A DNA stretch of 64,000 bases from Phaeodactylum tricornutum CCAP 1055/1. Taxonomy: Eukaryota > Bacillariophyta > Bacillariophyceae > Surirellales > Neidiaceae. Below are positions 10,162-19,547 of the stretch, piece by piece. Positions within the stretch are counted from its first letter, which is position 1. Every line of letters starts with the position of its first letter. The stretch lies in assembly GCF_000150955.2 (NCBI RefSeq), contig NW_002238035.1:114655-178654 (forward strand). The letters are read 5' to 3'. Below the pieces are notes generated by a model that ran no database searches, was not told the DNA's origin, and was given only the letters and a program-made list of their open reading frames with translations. Both the position numbers and the translations under genes were made by a program.

Positions 10162-12089
10162 TTAGACCTGCTCATCAGAGGAAGCATCATCATCACCATC
10201 ATCTACCTTCATGTCGTGCTTAGTGCCAACACGCAACTCGTCAGAGGACAACATGGATTGCTGCTTCGCTTCTTCCCACTCGCGGATCTGTTCGTCTTCG
10301 CCATCGAGCAACATGAGCTCCCAGCCTTCAAAGAAGCGAGGCAAGAAATAAAGGCGCGCCGGGATACAGAGGAGCGTCATTAGAGGAAAAACAATAGCAA
10401 TGGCCTTGAAATTTTGTACGATAAACACCAGCGCGAAGAAAAAAATCTGTATCAAAGTGTATTTGTGGATCCGGGCCTTGCTCATGTAGCGAGTGTAGAC
10501 AGTCTCGGGGTACTGGCTCGGTTGCATGAAAAAAAGCAAGAAACGATTCCAGAATTGAATATTGGGCAATGACGACAAACCCATAAACAAAAAGACTCCG
10601 TACAAGACCGGCAGAGGCAACAGCTTCAGCACGTCCAAGGCCAAAATAGAGAGACCCACCAGCATATGGGAGAACAACATTGTCAACCGAGTTTCCTGGA
10701 CGGATAGAAATTTGCCGTCCTTGTCCTTTTCAGCCAAAGAGTTCAAGTGAATAATGCAGGGTACAGTGGTAGCCACCAACCACGGTAAACCGAGCATAGC
10801 GTTCACAAAGTTGAAGAATCCACTCAGACACAAGTCGTAGTTGTAGGCTTCTCCGTGTTGCAAGTTGTGACTCTTGTGATAGATCAAATGCCAAGTGATA
10901 CCATTGTCGAGGTACACCAGCACGAAGGCAAGGAGAGCCGGTCCAGCTGCAGCAATCGGGACCCAGCCCTTGCCATTGAAGTCGGAGAAACTCACGAACC
11001 AACTACGAGTGCCAGCAGCAGCAGCCTGGCCAAGACAGTCATCGGGAAAGAAAGTAAGGCAACTGGAATCGCAGCAAGCAAAGGTAGGCTCGAACTGATC
11101 AGGGACCTTAAGACCCTCTGTATCAACACTTTCAAATAGCAGCTCCTTGACGAGCGTCCAAGTCACAACGGAAGCGGTGACCGCAAAGTCATGGATGGAG
11201 GTACGAACGCCCTGATTGCAGAAGAAGGAGGAGAACTTGAAGCTTCGGAAAAAGAAGATCAGAGACGTTGTTCCGAGACCAAGAATCACACTCAAAAAGC
11301 CAGTCTTTAAGTAGTCGTAATCAGGATCGTCCTCATTGTCTTCGTGCGAAGGATGACCCGGAGCCAAGAAACGAAGGATACCGACATCGGAGAAAGGATC
11401 GCCGATGGCGTCCATGACAAAAATACTGACAATGAGCAGAGCAAAGATCTCATCGGTAAAGCGCGTGGCAAGGCGCACATAGCGGGTGATGTCAAAGAAG
11501 CCGGCAATCAAGCAATACCCCAGTAGCCAAACACTGATCCATGCGTTGAAGGTGTAGTAGGGGACATCAAGATTCGTAGACATGTTATAAATGACAGTAG
11601 AGAAAGCCAAGACGGGACCAGTGGAACCGATAATACACTGCCAATAGTAACCGGAGGTTTTGTCAGAGAGTGATTGCGGGAATTCTTTTTTTGCCAGAGA
11701 TAGTACAGAGCAGCATTTTTTCTTACCATCGGCATACCACCAACAAGAGCGTATGTGCACCCGACCCAAGCCGTAGCTAGAATAGTCTCAATAGCACCAA
11801 TTCGGTTCTCAGTGACCTTTCCATAAACCGCACCAAAGGTGAGAGTCGGGGCGATGACGGTGATGAACATGAGAAGAGTAACTGCAACGGTTTTCTGGTT
11901 CAGGTTGATCATCTCGGAAAACCAGTGGGTGCCAACGGTACGTTTCACATCGGCAATAATGCCTTTGCCCCAGAGCTGAGCTTCCGCCAAGTGGATTTTA
12001 CCAGCACCTTCGATGAGATCGTTGTTGTTGCTCGAGTCATAACGTTTCTGCGTATCGTTGTGGTCGTAGACGGTATCGCGTGGGGCCAT
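10162..12089 (-). CDS. SLC4: SLC4-family bicarbonate transporter c
   Basis: On the minus strand, exon 1 is 11727-12089 and exon 2 is 10162-11637. The intron, 11638-11726 (GTAAGA to CAG), occupies the same phase-0 position as in the other two genes. The product is 612 residues. It resembles SLC4-a more than SLC4-b across the central domain (for example PGHPSHEDNEDDPDYDYLKT compared with the PDHPSHEEDDPDYDYLK of SLC4-a), which suggests a recent duplication or gene conversion between a and c. An upstream in-frame ATG (12170) exists, but MAPRDTV at 12089 is shared with the paralogues and is preferred. The promoter is the CRE-rich divergent region 12090-13407. Function is inferred as HCO3- uptake for the CO2-concentrating mechanism. 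Confidence 0.85.
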
Positions 12090-13407
12090 GATGACGTTCG
12101 AGAGTTCAAAAGTAATGAGAAAGAGAGGCGTGCAAAGGTTCTTGAATGCGGCTTGTCCAAGGGGAAGCAAGGCCGGAATTGTGAGAAGAAGGCAAGAGGT
12201 TCCAACGGGAGATCGAAAATGTGAAGGAAATTTTTCCTTGTAGTGGAGCTACGCAGATCTACGTGGATGCTGTCAGCGTTTTGTCAGTGAAGGTTTGGAA
12301 GTAATTCGCTGAGGGAAATTTCTGTACTATTGTATGTAGAATGCTACAGAAGACGTCAGTGTTTGCTAAACTTGAAGTTTGCGTGGTCAAACTAGTCGAT
12401 CGCCTTATCTCATCGTGGGAAATGAGCAGTCCGGTACTCCATGATTAACTATTGTTGTTTCTCAATGGATAAGGAAAAATGGCAGCTAGAGAGAGCTGAT
12501 GATGTTCGTCATTCTCCTGAATAGAATCAACGTGGTAGGCACATCGTGAGAGCACAACGAGAAGGATATGTCCTACCCGATCTTTCTGTATACCGCTTAT
12601 CTTTCTTGACCTTCCGAAAATAATAAACACGAGGATAGTCCATGTCTCATGATGTCCTCGATTGCAGTGCGTACGTAAGCTTGCCTTGCGACTTCAATTT
12701 CATTCTATGTATTTAAAGAACACTGCAGAATTTCAGTTGCTCAACCACGTCCTACTCCACAGACGTCATTCATCGCAAAATTCCTATTGGTAGATTGGAT
12801 GAGTTTGCACACGAATTCTCATCTCATCGACATACGTCATGGCATGAACCGAGGCTTCGCTGATGCATACATCCTCAGCCGACTGACTGTATGTCAGAGA
12901 CATGTTGATGACAGAAGATTCTCCAGAGTTCTCCGTTGTTGTCCGAGTTCCATTTGTCTCTCCTGATTGCTCGAAACGTCAGTCTTGCCAAATACGTCAA
13001 TTGATGATGTCAGCAACGTGCGGGAGCCGTGTCTGTCCCACTGTCCTCATCCTCGATCGAATCCCAACTTAGGTTAGTCGTGGATAATTGGAAGTGACGT
13101 TCGCCTCTCTCTGTTGCAGTCCGAAGCGTGTCTTTTCCAAATCGATCCGTGGCGTCCCCATACCGACCGATTCGTGAGCCGGGACGAGACAATTCATAGG
13201 TCAAACCTCTCTCTAGAGCCTGAACTGACTGTGAGAGACTGTAATCTCGAGGGCCCTACCTGCCAATCTCGAATTCCCGTAGCCGTAAACAAATCATCCC
13301 GTCAAAGCTTTTCTTTCTTTTTTTGTCGACTATCTATTTCGCGAGAAGTCCTGAGCAATTAGTTTGCGTTGTTAATTGTCTGACGACTTTCTGGCGTTTT
13401 TTTACTC
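12090..13407. promoter_or_regulatory. CRE-rich divergent region, SLC4-c and ABC1 kinase 2
   Basis: Seven TGACGT/ACGTCA cores are present, starting at 12092, 12353, 12763, 12834, 12976, 12994 and 13095. About 0.65 would be expected by chance for a 6-mer on two strands over 1.3 kb with even base composition. The same core, bound by bZIP factors, controls CO2/cAMP repression of the P. tricornutum carbonic anhydrase PtCA1. There is no coding sequence. The pair at 12976/12994 is 18 bases apart. Confidence 0.6.
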
Positions 13408-15696
13408 TTGTCGCGTACGATGAATTACTGGATACTGTGCGTACAAGCGGCGCTCACGATCTCGTCCTCTACCTATGCCTTCGTCGTACCAATATCGAGG
13501 GTGTCATCGCACCATCAGATCATGACAAGGTTGAGCGGTACTAGCACCAGTCAGTTGTTAGCGACCACAACGGAGCCGGATACGACACAATCAGAAGGGT
13601 TGTCCTCTGCCGATCCTCTCCAGCCTGCAAAATCCCATCAGCCGTCTCCCCAAACGGACGATCTTATGTCTCAAGAATTCATGAAGGCAATAGAGCTCGA
13701 AGCCGAGAGGGCTGTTCAAGAAATCATTGACGAAACCTGCGAAATAGACGAAGAGACTGGTGGACCCAAGGACGAACTCTGCGTGGATGACGTGAAACGG
13801 GAAGGGTTTCGCGCACGTACGAAGAAAGTTATTCGTGAATTGTTGCAACTGGTGGGTAGTTCCAACGCCGCCGCGGACATGGAACTTGATGAAAACGCCA
13901 GTGAAGGAGAGGTACTGGAGCGCGGTTGGGAATTGCGCGCTAATTCCTCATCCATTGTACGGAACGCGGAAGTTTGGAAGTTTGCTCTGGCATCGGTGTT
14001 TCGCGTCCTCAAACCCCGCAAAATGAAAGCAAAAGGTGCTTCGGAAGAGGAATTGAAGAAGGCTCAGACCGAAGCAGCCGAGTTCATCCGTGATGGTTTG
14101 CTCAAACTTGGCCCTAGTTTCGTGAAACTGGGACAGGTCATTTCTACACGTACCGATGTTTTGCCACCAACCTATACGGATGTATTGAAGACTCTGACCG
14201 ACGATGTGCCCGGTTTCAGTGGAGAACGAGCAAAGGAAATAGTTGAAAAGGAACTAGGCAAACCAGTCGATCAAGTCTTTACTGATTTTTCTGCGAAACC
14301 TTTAAAGGCTGCGTCGTTGGGTCAAGTGCACACTGCAACATATAAAGGTCAAAAAGTGGCCATTAAAGTGCAGCGATCTGGCTTGAAAGAATTGTTCGAC
14401 ATTGATCTTAAAAATTTGAAGAAACTTGCTGTTTTACTTGACAAGTTTGATCCCAAAACGGATGGTGCGGATCGTAATTGGGTTAGCATATATGAGGAAT
14501 CGGAGCGTTTGCTCTACCTTGAAATCGACTATTTGAACGAAGCGGATAACACCGACCGGTTCGCCAAAGATTTTCAGGGATACGATTGGGTCCGAATCCC
14601 TAAAGTAATCCGAGAAGTGACAACACCTAGGCTGCTTGTCATGGAGTTCGTTGAGTCTTTCAAATTGACAGATATTGAAGAAATTAACCGTAATGGCTTG
14701 GATCGTAAAGTCATTTCGAAACGAGTTGCTGATGCGTTTTTGCGCCAGATAGTCGAGACCGGATATTTTCATGCCGATCCACACTCGGGAAATCTTTGCG
14801 TTGACAAGAAAGGAAACCTTGTTTATTATGACTATGGTATGATGGATGAGCTTAGCCCCAATGTAAAGGCTGGTTTTCGTAAATTTTGCACGGCCTTGTT
14901 TGCCGGAGGTCCCAAGATCTCTGATATTCAATTAGCTCAAAATGCGAAAGAACTTGTTGCTGGCGTGGAACAGGCCGGAGTATTGGCCAAAGGTGCGGAT
15001 CGACTGGCGGTAGAAAAGTTGGCCCGTTACTTTATGCGAGCTTTTAAAGACAAGCAGCTCGGAAAATCATCCGGCAATATCAAACAGACCATCGGTACTG
15101 ATCTTCAGACTTTGACTGAGAACAACGTTTTTAGATTTCCAAGCACGTTCACCTTTATATTCCGTGCTTTTGCTAGTGTTGATGGTATTGGGAAAGAGCT
15201 AGATAAAGACTTCGATATTGGGAAATTGGCGCAACCTTTTATCGAAGATTTTACGGAAAGTTCAAAAAAGTACAAGTCCGAAGCTGACAAAAATTTCCAG
15301 ATTTTCGGAAAGGCGACAGGCCTGAATGTAGATGATATCGAAACAGCCATAATGCAACCAAAGAAGGTTGCTTATATTGAGGAGACGATGCGTTCCATGG
15401 AAGATGGAACCCTGAAAATTAGAACACGGTCACTGGAGAATGAGAAGGCTTTGGAGCGTGTCGGACTAAGGCAGGGTATAATGGAAAATGTGCTTCTTGG
15501 ATCGCTCTTTTTCAACATGGCTGGGTTGGCTTCAAGGACTGTTTTTCGGACAGCGGGAATCGTTGGCGCTTCGTTCTTCTTGTTTCAGGCCCTCATGGCA
15601 AATGCGAAGGTAAAGAAGTTCGATAAGACGCAGGCGAAATTCAGCTCTTCCGGATCTTTTGTTGAAGACAACAAGAATACCAAGAATAGTAATTGA
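13408..15696 (+). CDS. ABC1K: Plastid ABC1 atypical kinase, copy 2
   Basis: An intronless 762-residue protein. Met5 (position 13420) begins a signal peptide ending TYAFVVP, the A-F plastid motif, and is the likelier start. Residues 30-190 form a long, low-similarity, acidic extension. Kinase landmarks are KLGQ at 240-243, AASLGQVHTA at 301-310, VAIK with Lys320, HADPHSGN at 455-462 and DYG at 475-477, where DFG is usual. Two hydrophobic stretches near the C-terminus (around 690-740) may anchor it to thylakoids or plastoglobules. Family role: regulation of prenylquinone metabolism. It diverges from SLC4-c across a CRE-rich promoter and could be CO2-responsive; that is inference. Confidence 0.85.
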   Translation: MSRTMNYWILCVQAALTISSSTYAFVVPISRVSSHHQIMTRLSGTSTSQLLATTTEPDTTQSEGLSSADPLQPAKSHQPSPQTDDLMSQEFMKAIELEAERAVQEIIDETCEIDEETGGPKDELCVDDVKREGFRARTKKVIRELLQLVGSSNAAADMELDENASEGEVLERGWELRANSSSIVRNAEVWKFALASVFRVLKPRKMKAKGASEEELKKAQTEAAEFIRDGLLKLGPSFVKLGQVISTRTDVLPPTYTDVLKTLTDDVPGFSGERAKEIVEKELGKPVDQVFTDFSAKPLKAASLGQVHTATYKGQKVAIKVQRSGLKELFDIDLKNLKKLAVLLDKFDPKTDGADRNWVSIYEESERLLYLEIDYLNEADNTDRFAKDFQGYDWVRIPKVIREVTTPRLLVMEFVESFKLTDIEEINRNGLDRKVISKRVADAFLRQIVETGYFHADPHSGNLCVDKKGNLVYYDYGMMDELSPNVKAGFRKFCTALFAGGPKISDIQLAQNAKELVAGVEQAGVLAKGADRLAVEKLARYFMRAFKDKQLGKSSGNIKQTIGTDLQTLTENNVFRFPSTFTFIFRAFASVDGIGKELDKDFDIGKLAQPFIEDFTESSKKYKSEADKNFQIFGKATGLNVDDIETAIMQPKKVAYIEETMRSMEDGTLKIRTRSLENEKALERVGLRQGIMENVLLGSLFFNMAGLASRTVFRTAGIVGASFFLFQALMANAKVKKFDKTQAKFSSSGSFVEDNKNTKNSN

Positions 15697-16257
15697 CAGT
15701 GACTGCGAATGCTGTTCTCATGTTTCGTTTTATAGATTTGAATTTGAACAAAATTAAGTGTTGTTCATGACTGTGTTTTGCGGCAGATTCTCTCGATCAT
15801 TTCATGAAAAAATCTCCTACAAAAAGTTAGGAACACAGGCTTACAAAGCGCTTCGTGTCGGAGCAATCCGGCTTCTAATGCTTCCTTTCCTCGCTTGTGA
15901 ACACTGTGCAACAACATTTTACTCGATTATTATGCGAGTTTAGTCAGTACCGTGACGTTCCATAAGTGCAGTCGAACTTGGTCTCTCCGTGTCACCTAAT
16001 TTGGAAAAAGTTTCTTTTCCCAGAGCGAAAAAGCACACGGCAAAGAACCGCAAGCACTTTGGAACACGAGTCTTGCCTCACAGTCAATCTTTTTGTTCCT
16101 TTGAGTCGTGACTTTATGGTGTTCGCATTTCTCGACGTTCTTAGAGAGGATTTCACGCCATATCTTTACGGTTAGGCCCACTTGTTTCTCATATATTTTG
16201 GTAAAACCACTGTTCCACTTCTAAAGACCCTCTAAAGAGCGAACTTTGTAATCCACC
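15697..16257. other. Intergenic between ABC1 kinase 2 and FYSH gene
   Basis: About 560 bases holding the kinase 3' UTR and the FYSH-gene promoter. No further gene or repeat is recognised. One TGACGT occurs near 15953. Confidence 0.4.
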
Positions 16258-16611
16258 ATGCCCCTCAAGCAACTCATTTTCACTCCTCAAGATATTCAAG
16301 ATTCTAGCGAGCGCCCAATAACGATGGTGCTGTTGGTGGACGAAGACATGTATGAAAAGCAAAAAAAGGACAAGTCTATTCCAATGGTGAATGTTGTCGA
16401 CTCGTTCCAAGTATTCAAGTACGAAAAGCCTGGTAGTTCAGGGCGTTTGGCCAAACCGACGAAAGAAGAGATCGAAGGAACGTTTGGAACGTCGAAGGAA
16501 GAAGATGTTGTTTTGTTCATGTTAGAAAACGGTACATTACACGGGAAAATGGTTTTGGAACATGACGCTCGGAACTCGTACCCCGGTAAATGGGAATCTC
16601 GTTCTCACTAG
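16258..16611 (+). CDS. FYSH-domain (Rtc3/SBDS N-terminal-like) protein
   Basis: 117 residues, intronless. It matches the single-domain FYSH fold shared by yeast Rtc3 (YHR087W) and the N-terminus of SBDS. The middle reads VVDSFQVFKYEK, then GRLAKPTKEEIEGTFGTSKE, then VVLFMLENG, which is the strand-helix-strand pattern with the typical F-G-T/K and L-x-x-G-x motifs. Length agrees with the family (about 110). Yeast Rtc3 is linked to RNA metabolism and stress; the role here is unknown. The start has a good CACC-ATG context. No targeting signal, so probably cytosolic or nuclear. Confidence 0.75.
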   Translation: MPLKQLIFTPQDIQDSSERPITMVLLVDEDMYEKQKKDKSIPMVNVVDSFQVFKYEKPGSSGRLAKPTKEEIEGTFGTSKEEDVVLFMLENGTLHGKMVLEHDARNSYPGKWESRSH

Positions 16612-17080
16612 TAGTGGTAATCCCATACGCTCTGACAATTTGAACGGGATTACTGACATCTAAGGAAGATTGCTGTAACGTAATTATTATTTAAACTTTG
16701 CGAATACCCCTCAATCGTTTTGTCGTACTGGTGGTTTTTGTATGGCTCCAATACCGGATTTTTTTTCCTCGGAGCAGCTCATTGTCCCTTTCTCTCCCTC
16801 AGTACTTCAGCCATGTTGTCGATGTGAATGAAGGTGGGAGGCTTGAAAAAGTACTAGTCGCCGAGAAAGCGGAATACGGAGTCAATTTCTTGCAACAGCA
16901 ACACCAGGCTATCCACGCCAGGTTTCTGCCCTTCAGAGCGACATTTTTGAATTGTCAACCCATCTCGCATCGGGCATATAAAATCAGACGTAATGTTGTA
17001 GGAAGCACTCTTGTATTTATCGTGGTGCAGTCAAGTCACGTACACGTTCTTGAATGAGGGCTATTACTTCACCCGAGCTG
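16612..17080. other. Intergenic, convergent 3' ends
   Basis: 470 bases between the FYSH gene and the 3' end of the minus-strand membrane protein gene. Nothing else is recognised. Confidence 0.4.
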
Positions 17081-18934
17081 TCACAGACCCCGGCCGGCGG
17101 TTACAAATGCTCGATCCAAAATACTGCCGATGTCGTGTGCTGCCTTTAGAAACACTGTCAAGAAGTCTTCCAGTACCGACAGCACGGAGTAGGTGAACTT
17201 AGATGAGGTGAATAAGATCGATTCACCTAGGGAATATATTTGCAAGATGAGGGTTTCTCCTGCTACTTGGCCTTGACTTCGTAACAGCTGCCAGATTGCG
17301 TGAAATCCATGTCCTGGTTTAGCCGCCAGTAAAGTTAGATAGCGTGACAATGTCTCCCAGATTGATTCGTAGTTTCCGTAGCCATGCGCAGCCGAGGCAA
17401 AATACCTTCTATGCTTCCCAATAGCGCGATTACTCGATGCAACCATGTAGGCCCATATCGAATGAGCGGCCATGCCAGGCAGCATACCGATTCGCGCCAG
17501 ACCGCTAGTGGCCACATCGCATGTCCACCTTCCTAGTGCAACGGCTTGCCGTTGAAGTAGTTGGAGCGGGAAAACAAGGACTGCGCCAAACGATCGAAAG
17601 AGCGCTTTTAATTGCTGTCCCGGCCAACAGGCAACGCGCGATATCCCTGCTACGGTATTTATCTGAAGAGATCGCGCCGCCGTTTCGAAAAGCTGGGCTT
17701 CACTCTCAGATGAACGAGCATATCCCATTGCGACAATGCCGAAAGCGACGAGCCCGACCCCAGCAGCGGTAAAAAGTATTGAAGTCGCTGGCCGCACAGC
17801 GTCGCCAACTGTGTTCCACAGGGCGTCGCGGGCGGTTTGCTGTACCACGTCATCACCAACAATGTCCGATGCGAATTCCATGGTGTGTTCTAATACTTCT
17901 GGATCGTTCAAAGAACGGTGAGCTGAATTCGTGATGAGCGCCTGCACTGTCTCCGTTACCGTTTCATCTCGCCCCAATTCCTGAAGTAGTTTAAGTAAAG
18001 ACAGCTTAACTTCCGGTTCTTGTGTAAGTTCAATAAGAAGCTTTTGCGCGGCAATTCGCACTTTTTCATCTTGAATTGCAATTTGCAGTATATGCACAAC
18101 TTGCTTGATCGTTTCTGGATCGGAGACAAGCTGTGTCCACAATGCTTTCACAAGTCGGTTAAGAGCAGATTGGACTTCAGGACTCTCAAAAATCTGAACC
18201 ACAAAAGATTGGGCCGCCTCTTTTAAAGCTCTGCTTTGGAGAACATCTTTGAGCATATATTCGACGGCGTTTTCGCGCTCTTCGACACCCCATTCCTGGC
18301 GTACTAGTTTAGTGAAGTCGTCAACGGGATCATCTGTGGTGACGAGATCTTCCAGGTCATTCTCCGAGTTTTTCATTTGTCGAACGACGTATGGCGCAGT
18401 GAGAATGAGACCCAACAAGGTCACAATCGCTACGACAGACAGCTGGTCGCCCAGATTCAGATCGTGCACCACTCGTTGAATTCGCTGGTTCATTTGTGCA
18501 ACGATGGGGGTTTCGGAAATTTTCTGTTGGAGGTGCTCTTTCGGGTCGAAGGAAGAGGTTTTGGCGTCCAATTCGGGTTTTTCCAACAATTTGCTTACAC
18601 CCGGTCTATCCATTCCATTGTCCTTTTCTCTACTCATCCACCGCAGCGATTGGATTACAGGGCGTTGTCGCACGTCAGTTTTCTGGTGCGAGACAGGAAA
18701 GCGCACTAAAATGTTCCCATGAATAGGAAGATTATGACAAGAGAAATTTCTTTCCGTTCCGGTTTTAATCAGTCTACCGAGGAATACTGTATTTGGAAAC
18801 GAACGGGTTGGAATACCTTGAGTCCGTATTTCCCTATTTTGACGAAAGAGATCTTTTCCAAAGGAGGCATTTCGAAAGAGACCATTTCTTGCGGCCACAG
18901 CTCGAAGCGCTCTCATTGGATCGATATCTAGCAA
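17081..18934 (-). CDS. Unknown, probably mitochondrial, membrane protein with helical repeats
   Basis: 617 residues, intronless. Met7 (position 18916) starts a basic, Asp/Glu-poor N-terminus (MRALRAVAARNGLFRNASF) typical of a mitochondrial presequence. One membrane segment lies at about 165-184 and a second at 384-405. Between them, residues 220-375 are a run of amphipathic helices with spaced ...EPEVKLSLLKLLQEL-type units, reminiscent of ARM/HEAT-like repeats. After the second segment comes a hydrophobic, amphipathic region of about 200 residues. I recognise no catalytic motif or named family. It may be a membrane scaffold of the inner mitochondrial membrane; that is a guess from architecture. 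Confidence 0.6.
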   Translation of the reverse strand: MLDIDPMRALRAVAARNGLFRNASFGKDLFRQNREIRTQGIPTRSFPNTVFLGRLIKTGTERNFSCHNLPIHGNILVRFPVSHQKTDVRQRPVIQSLRWMSREKDNGMDRPGVSKLLEKPELDAKTSSFDPKEHLQQKISETPIVAQMNQRIQRVVHDLNLGDQLSVVAIVTLLGLILTAPYVVRQMKNSENDLEDLVTTDDPVDDFTKLVRQEWGVEERENAVEYMLKDVLQSRALKEAAQSFVVQIFESPEVQSALNRLVKALWTQLVSDPETIKQVVHILQIAIQDEKVRIAAQKLLIELTQEPEVKLSLLKLLQELGRDETVTETVQALITNSAHRSLNDPEVLEHTMEFASDIVGDDVVQQTARDALWNTVGDAVRPATSILFTAAGVGLVAFGIVAMGYARSSESEAQLFETAARSLQINTVAGISRVACWPGQQLKALFRSFGAVLVFPLQLLQRQAVALGRWTCDVATSGLARIGMLPGMAAHSIWAYMVASSNRAIGKHRRYFASAAHGYGNYESIWETLSRYLTLLAAKPGHGFHAIWQLLRSQGQVAGETLILQIYSLGESILFTSSKFTYSVLSVLEDFLTVFLKAAHDIGSILDRAFVTAGRGL

Positions 18935-19547
18935 AACTGTTTCTCTCCCTTCGGTGCAACACGGCTGCAGTGAAGGATGAAATCCGTCGTAACTTGAAAT
19001 AGCTGACAGCCGAGATGATAGGCAGCCAACAGAAAACCAGAGCTACGCTGTTTCTCGGTTCAGAGACGCTTGAAAAAAAGTTCGACGATGGAGGTTGGCT
19101 TGGGAGTGAGACACATTCACTTTGTCCCATCGTTCGGTTGAAACTTTTTTCATTGGTCTTCGTGTAGTCTCACATCCATCGATGACTGTCAACAAAACTC
19201 ATGGAAAACTGGAAATTAGTAAAAAGGGTTATCATACTACTAGGGTCTACTTTCATTTCGACTTGTAAATATCTTACTGTTACACAGTCCATTGTTTGTG
19301 ACTGCAAGTTACGGTTTACGTTTACAGTTAGTAACGGTATTCTCCGCCATCTATGTAGTTCTTTGAATTCTCACAGTCAGTCCAGCTGCGGATGTGGATG
19401 CGAGGAAGATTCGATGGGTCGTTTCATGTCAACGATACCGAACTATTGGTAGCATCTACGATTTGGCTCTGTGTACACAAATAGATTCGACCCGCCACTC
19501 TAGTTACGAAGCATACCGACTACATCTCCCTCGCACCAAACGGTACC
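18935..19547. other. Divergent promoter region
   Basis: About 610 bases between the divergent starts of the membrane protein gene and the cation exchanger. No gene or repeat is recognised. An upstream exon of the exchanger cannot be excluded, since that protein lacks an obvious leader. Confidence 0.4.
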
